A stretch of DNA of 64,000 nt, from contig NZ_JAGGKV010000005.1 in assembly GCF_017874035.1 (NCBI RefSeq), positions 310,001 through 374,000 on the forward strand, read 5' to 3'. Position 1 is the stretch's first letter, and each line of letters begins with the position of its first letter. Source of the DNA: Paenibacillus aceris (GTDB lineage Bacteria > Bacillota > Bacilli > Paenibacillales > NBRC-103111). Below, piece by piece: positions 62,918-64,000 of this stretch. Below the pieces are notes generated by a model. That model searched no databases. It saw only the letters and a program-made list of their open reading frames with translations, and was not told where the DNA came from. A program made the position numbers and the translations under genes.

Positions 62918-63139
62918 ATGGCGATTATCATTAATATAGATGTGATGTTGGCTAAAAGGAAAATGAGTGTAACTGAACTTTCGGAGAGGGTTGGAATCAC
63001 CATGGCTAACCTTTCTATATTAAAAAATGGCAAGGCAAAGGCAATTAGGTTTTCAACTTTAGAAGCAATTTGCAAAGCATTGGAATGCCAACCTGGAGAT
63101 ATTTTAGAATACAAAAGTGATGAGAACGCGCAAGGTTGA
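62918..63139 (+). CDS. Small Cro/CI-type HTH regulator (YozG-like)
   Basis: A 73-residue single-domain helix-turn-helix protein. TGAGGTGA precedes the ATG at 62918; the in-frame GTG at 62909 lies within it. The domain reads MLAKRKMSVTELSERVGITMANLSILKNG, then STLEAICKALECQPGDILEY, the YozG signature. It forms a two-gene unit with the DUF2975 protein. It probably represses its own operon through the repeats at 62321-62374. Confidence 0.9.
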   Translation: MAIIINIDVMLAKRKMSVTELSERVGITMANLSILKNGKAKAIRFSTLEAICKALECQPGDILEYKSDENAQG

Positions 63140-63179
63140 ATGACATGATATAAAGTTTGGTATGAACGGAGAACGAAGT

Positions 63180-63214
63180 GGAGGGGGGTGCTTAAGCGGC
63201 AGCTCCTTTTTTTT
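63180..63214 (+). terminator. Rho-independent terminator
   Basis: GGAG (63180-63183) and CTCC (63203-63206) close a stem containing GCTTAAGC, followed by eight T. It ends the HTH unit. Confidence 0.7.
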
Positions 63215-63251
63215 ATTCAGAGGGATACAGATGCAGTTCGCCGTTAGGGTG

Positions 63252-63292
63252 AAAAAAATGCCCGAGCCAAGGTTTTGTACCTTGGCTCGGGC
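63252..63292 (-). terminator. Strong terminator of the minus-strand oxidoreductase
   Basis: GCCCGAGCCAAGGT (63260-63273) and ACCTTGGCTCGGGC (63279-63292) form a perfect 14-bp stem with a 5-nt loop. Seven T follow on the minus strand (63258-63252). It lies 94 bp beyond the stop of the flavin oxidoreductase gene. Confidence 0.9.
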
Positions 63293-63385
63293 AAATTGCA
63301 GCGTGATGACCCGCATTGCCGGCAGGCCCCAACACACTACGAACACTTCATGAATGTCGATGCAAATCGGCATTCTAAGCCAAAC

Positions 63386-64000
63386 TCACCCCTGCGCGGC
63401 CCCGCGAGCAAGTTCCTTGCGGACGATCGGAGCGACCTTAGTGCCGAGCAGTTCGATGGTGCGCAGCAATTCACGGTGTGGCAACGTGCTGACGTCCACG
63501 TGGAGGAGGAAGCGCGTTAGGCCCAGGTTCTTGCGCAGCAGCACGATCTTCTCCGCGACATACTCGGGATCTCCGACGTAGAGCGCTCCGCGAAGGCTGC
63601 GGGCGGCGTCGAACGAGTCGCGGGTGTATGGCGGCCAGCCGCGCTCGCGACCAATGGTGTTCATCTGGGCTGCCGTCGATGGGTAGAACAAATCGGCAGC
63701 CTTCTCGGTCGTATCCGAGATGAAGCCGTGCGAATGCGTAGCGATCTGCAGCTTGCTTACGTCGTGCCCGGCCTTCGCGGCCGCTTCTTTGTAGAGGTTG
63801 ACTAGAGGAGCGAACCTCTCAGGCATGCCGCCGATGATTGCAAAGACGACCGGCAATCCCAGCATCCCGGCACGAATGGCGGAATCCGGATTACCGCCGG
63901 TTCCGATCCATACAGGCAACGGCTCTTGGACGGATCGCGGATAGACGCCAAGGTTGTCGATGGCGGGGCGATGGCCGCCGCGCCAGCTTACTTTCTCCGA
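63386..64000 (-). CDS. LLM-class flavin oxidoreductase, C-terminal part
   Basis: The 3' part of a minus-strand luciferase-like flavin-dependent oxidoreductase; about 204 codons are visible and the frame is open to the window edge, so the N-terminus is missing. PVWIGTGGNPDSAIRAG, GFISDTTEKAADLFYP and GDPEYVAEKIVLLRKNLGLTRFLLHVD are typical of the class. Its base composition is clearly more GC-rich than the rest of the window, with G or C at many third codon positions, which suggests acquisition from a high-GC donor. A strong terminator follows it. The substrate is unknown. Confidence 0.85.
   Translation of the reverse strand, partial: SEKVSWRGGHRPAIDNLGVYPRSVQEPLPVWIGTGGNPDSAIRAGMLGLPVVFAIIGGMPERFAPLVNLYKEAAAKAGHDVSKLQIATHSHGFISDTTEKAADLFYPSTAAQMNTIGRERGWPPYTRDSFDAARSLRGALYVGDPEYVAEKIVLLRKNLGLTRFLLHVDVSTLPHRELLRTIELLGTKVAPIVRKELARGAAQG

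Noticed and set aside
1..64000. CRISPR arrays, insertion sequences, prophage genes, tRNA or rRNA genes
   Set aside because: No regular spaced repeats, transposase-like proteins, phage structural proteins or RNA-gene signatures were seen on either strand.

Overview
The window looks like chromosomal DNA of a Paenibacillus-type Gram-positive soil bacterium. The evidence is strong AGGAGG-type ribosome sites, many lipobox-bearing binding proteins, several LplB/YtcP-type sugar importers with YesM/YesN-like regulators, cre-like catabolite boxes, an RsfA-family sporulation regulator and a SAM-I riboswitch. No rRNA, tRNA, CRISPR array or insertion sequence was recognised.

Layout. (1) 1-6.5 kb: sugar ABC importer (two permeases, lipoprotein) and an intracellular (alpha/alpha)6-type glycoside hydrolase, with a cre box in front. 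(2) 6.6-9.8 kb: a GltB-like FMN protein; a 160-residue unknown protein on the minus strand behind a SAM-I riboswitch with its own terminator; a 120-residue orphan. (3) 9.9-17.1 kb: YesM-type kinase, YesN-type regulator and a second sugar importer. (4) 17.1-18.5 kb: a MarR regulator and an alpha/beta hydrolase with matching palindromic operators; the MarR mRNA may be leaderless. (5) 18.9-31.0 kb: a ROK-regulator-headed cluster with an FbpABC-like importer, a secreted PIG-L deacetylase, a creatininase-fold amidohydrolase, an argininosuccinate-lyase-like enzyme, a BadF-type sugar kinase and a cytosolic PIG-L deacetylase. I know no described pathway with this set.

(6) 31.2-47.2 kb: a sulfur-scavenging region with three flavin monooxygenases, GNAT and DinB proteins, a cystine-type importer, a peptide/glutathione-type importer with fused ATPases, a LysR regulator and a sarcosine-oxidase-like enzyme. 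CymR-like boxes precede several units. (7) 47.4-61.1 kb: a sulfated-uronan utilisation region: membrane-bound AraC regulator, GH105 hydrolase, sugar importer, oligogalacturonate-lyase-like PL22 protein, two cytoplasmic sulfatases and a DUF1961 (YesU-like) protein. A minus-strand gene resembling contractile-injection or polymorphic-toxin cargo interrupts it. (8) 61.2-64 kb: an RsfA-like regulator, a repeat-bearing non-coding block, a DUF2975/YozG-like membrane-HTH pair and the 3' part of a GC-rich flavin oxidoreductase that runs off the window.

The shared plan is import first, breakdown inside the cell. Most hydrolases, lyases and sulfatases lack signal peptides, while each cluster carries a transporter; the secreted PIG-L protein is the main exception. 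Starts were moved from the longest ORF to the Shine-Dalgarno-supported codon where the sequence demanded it.
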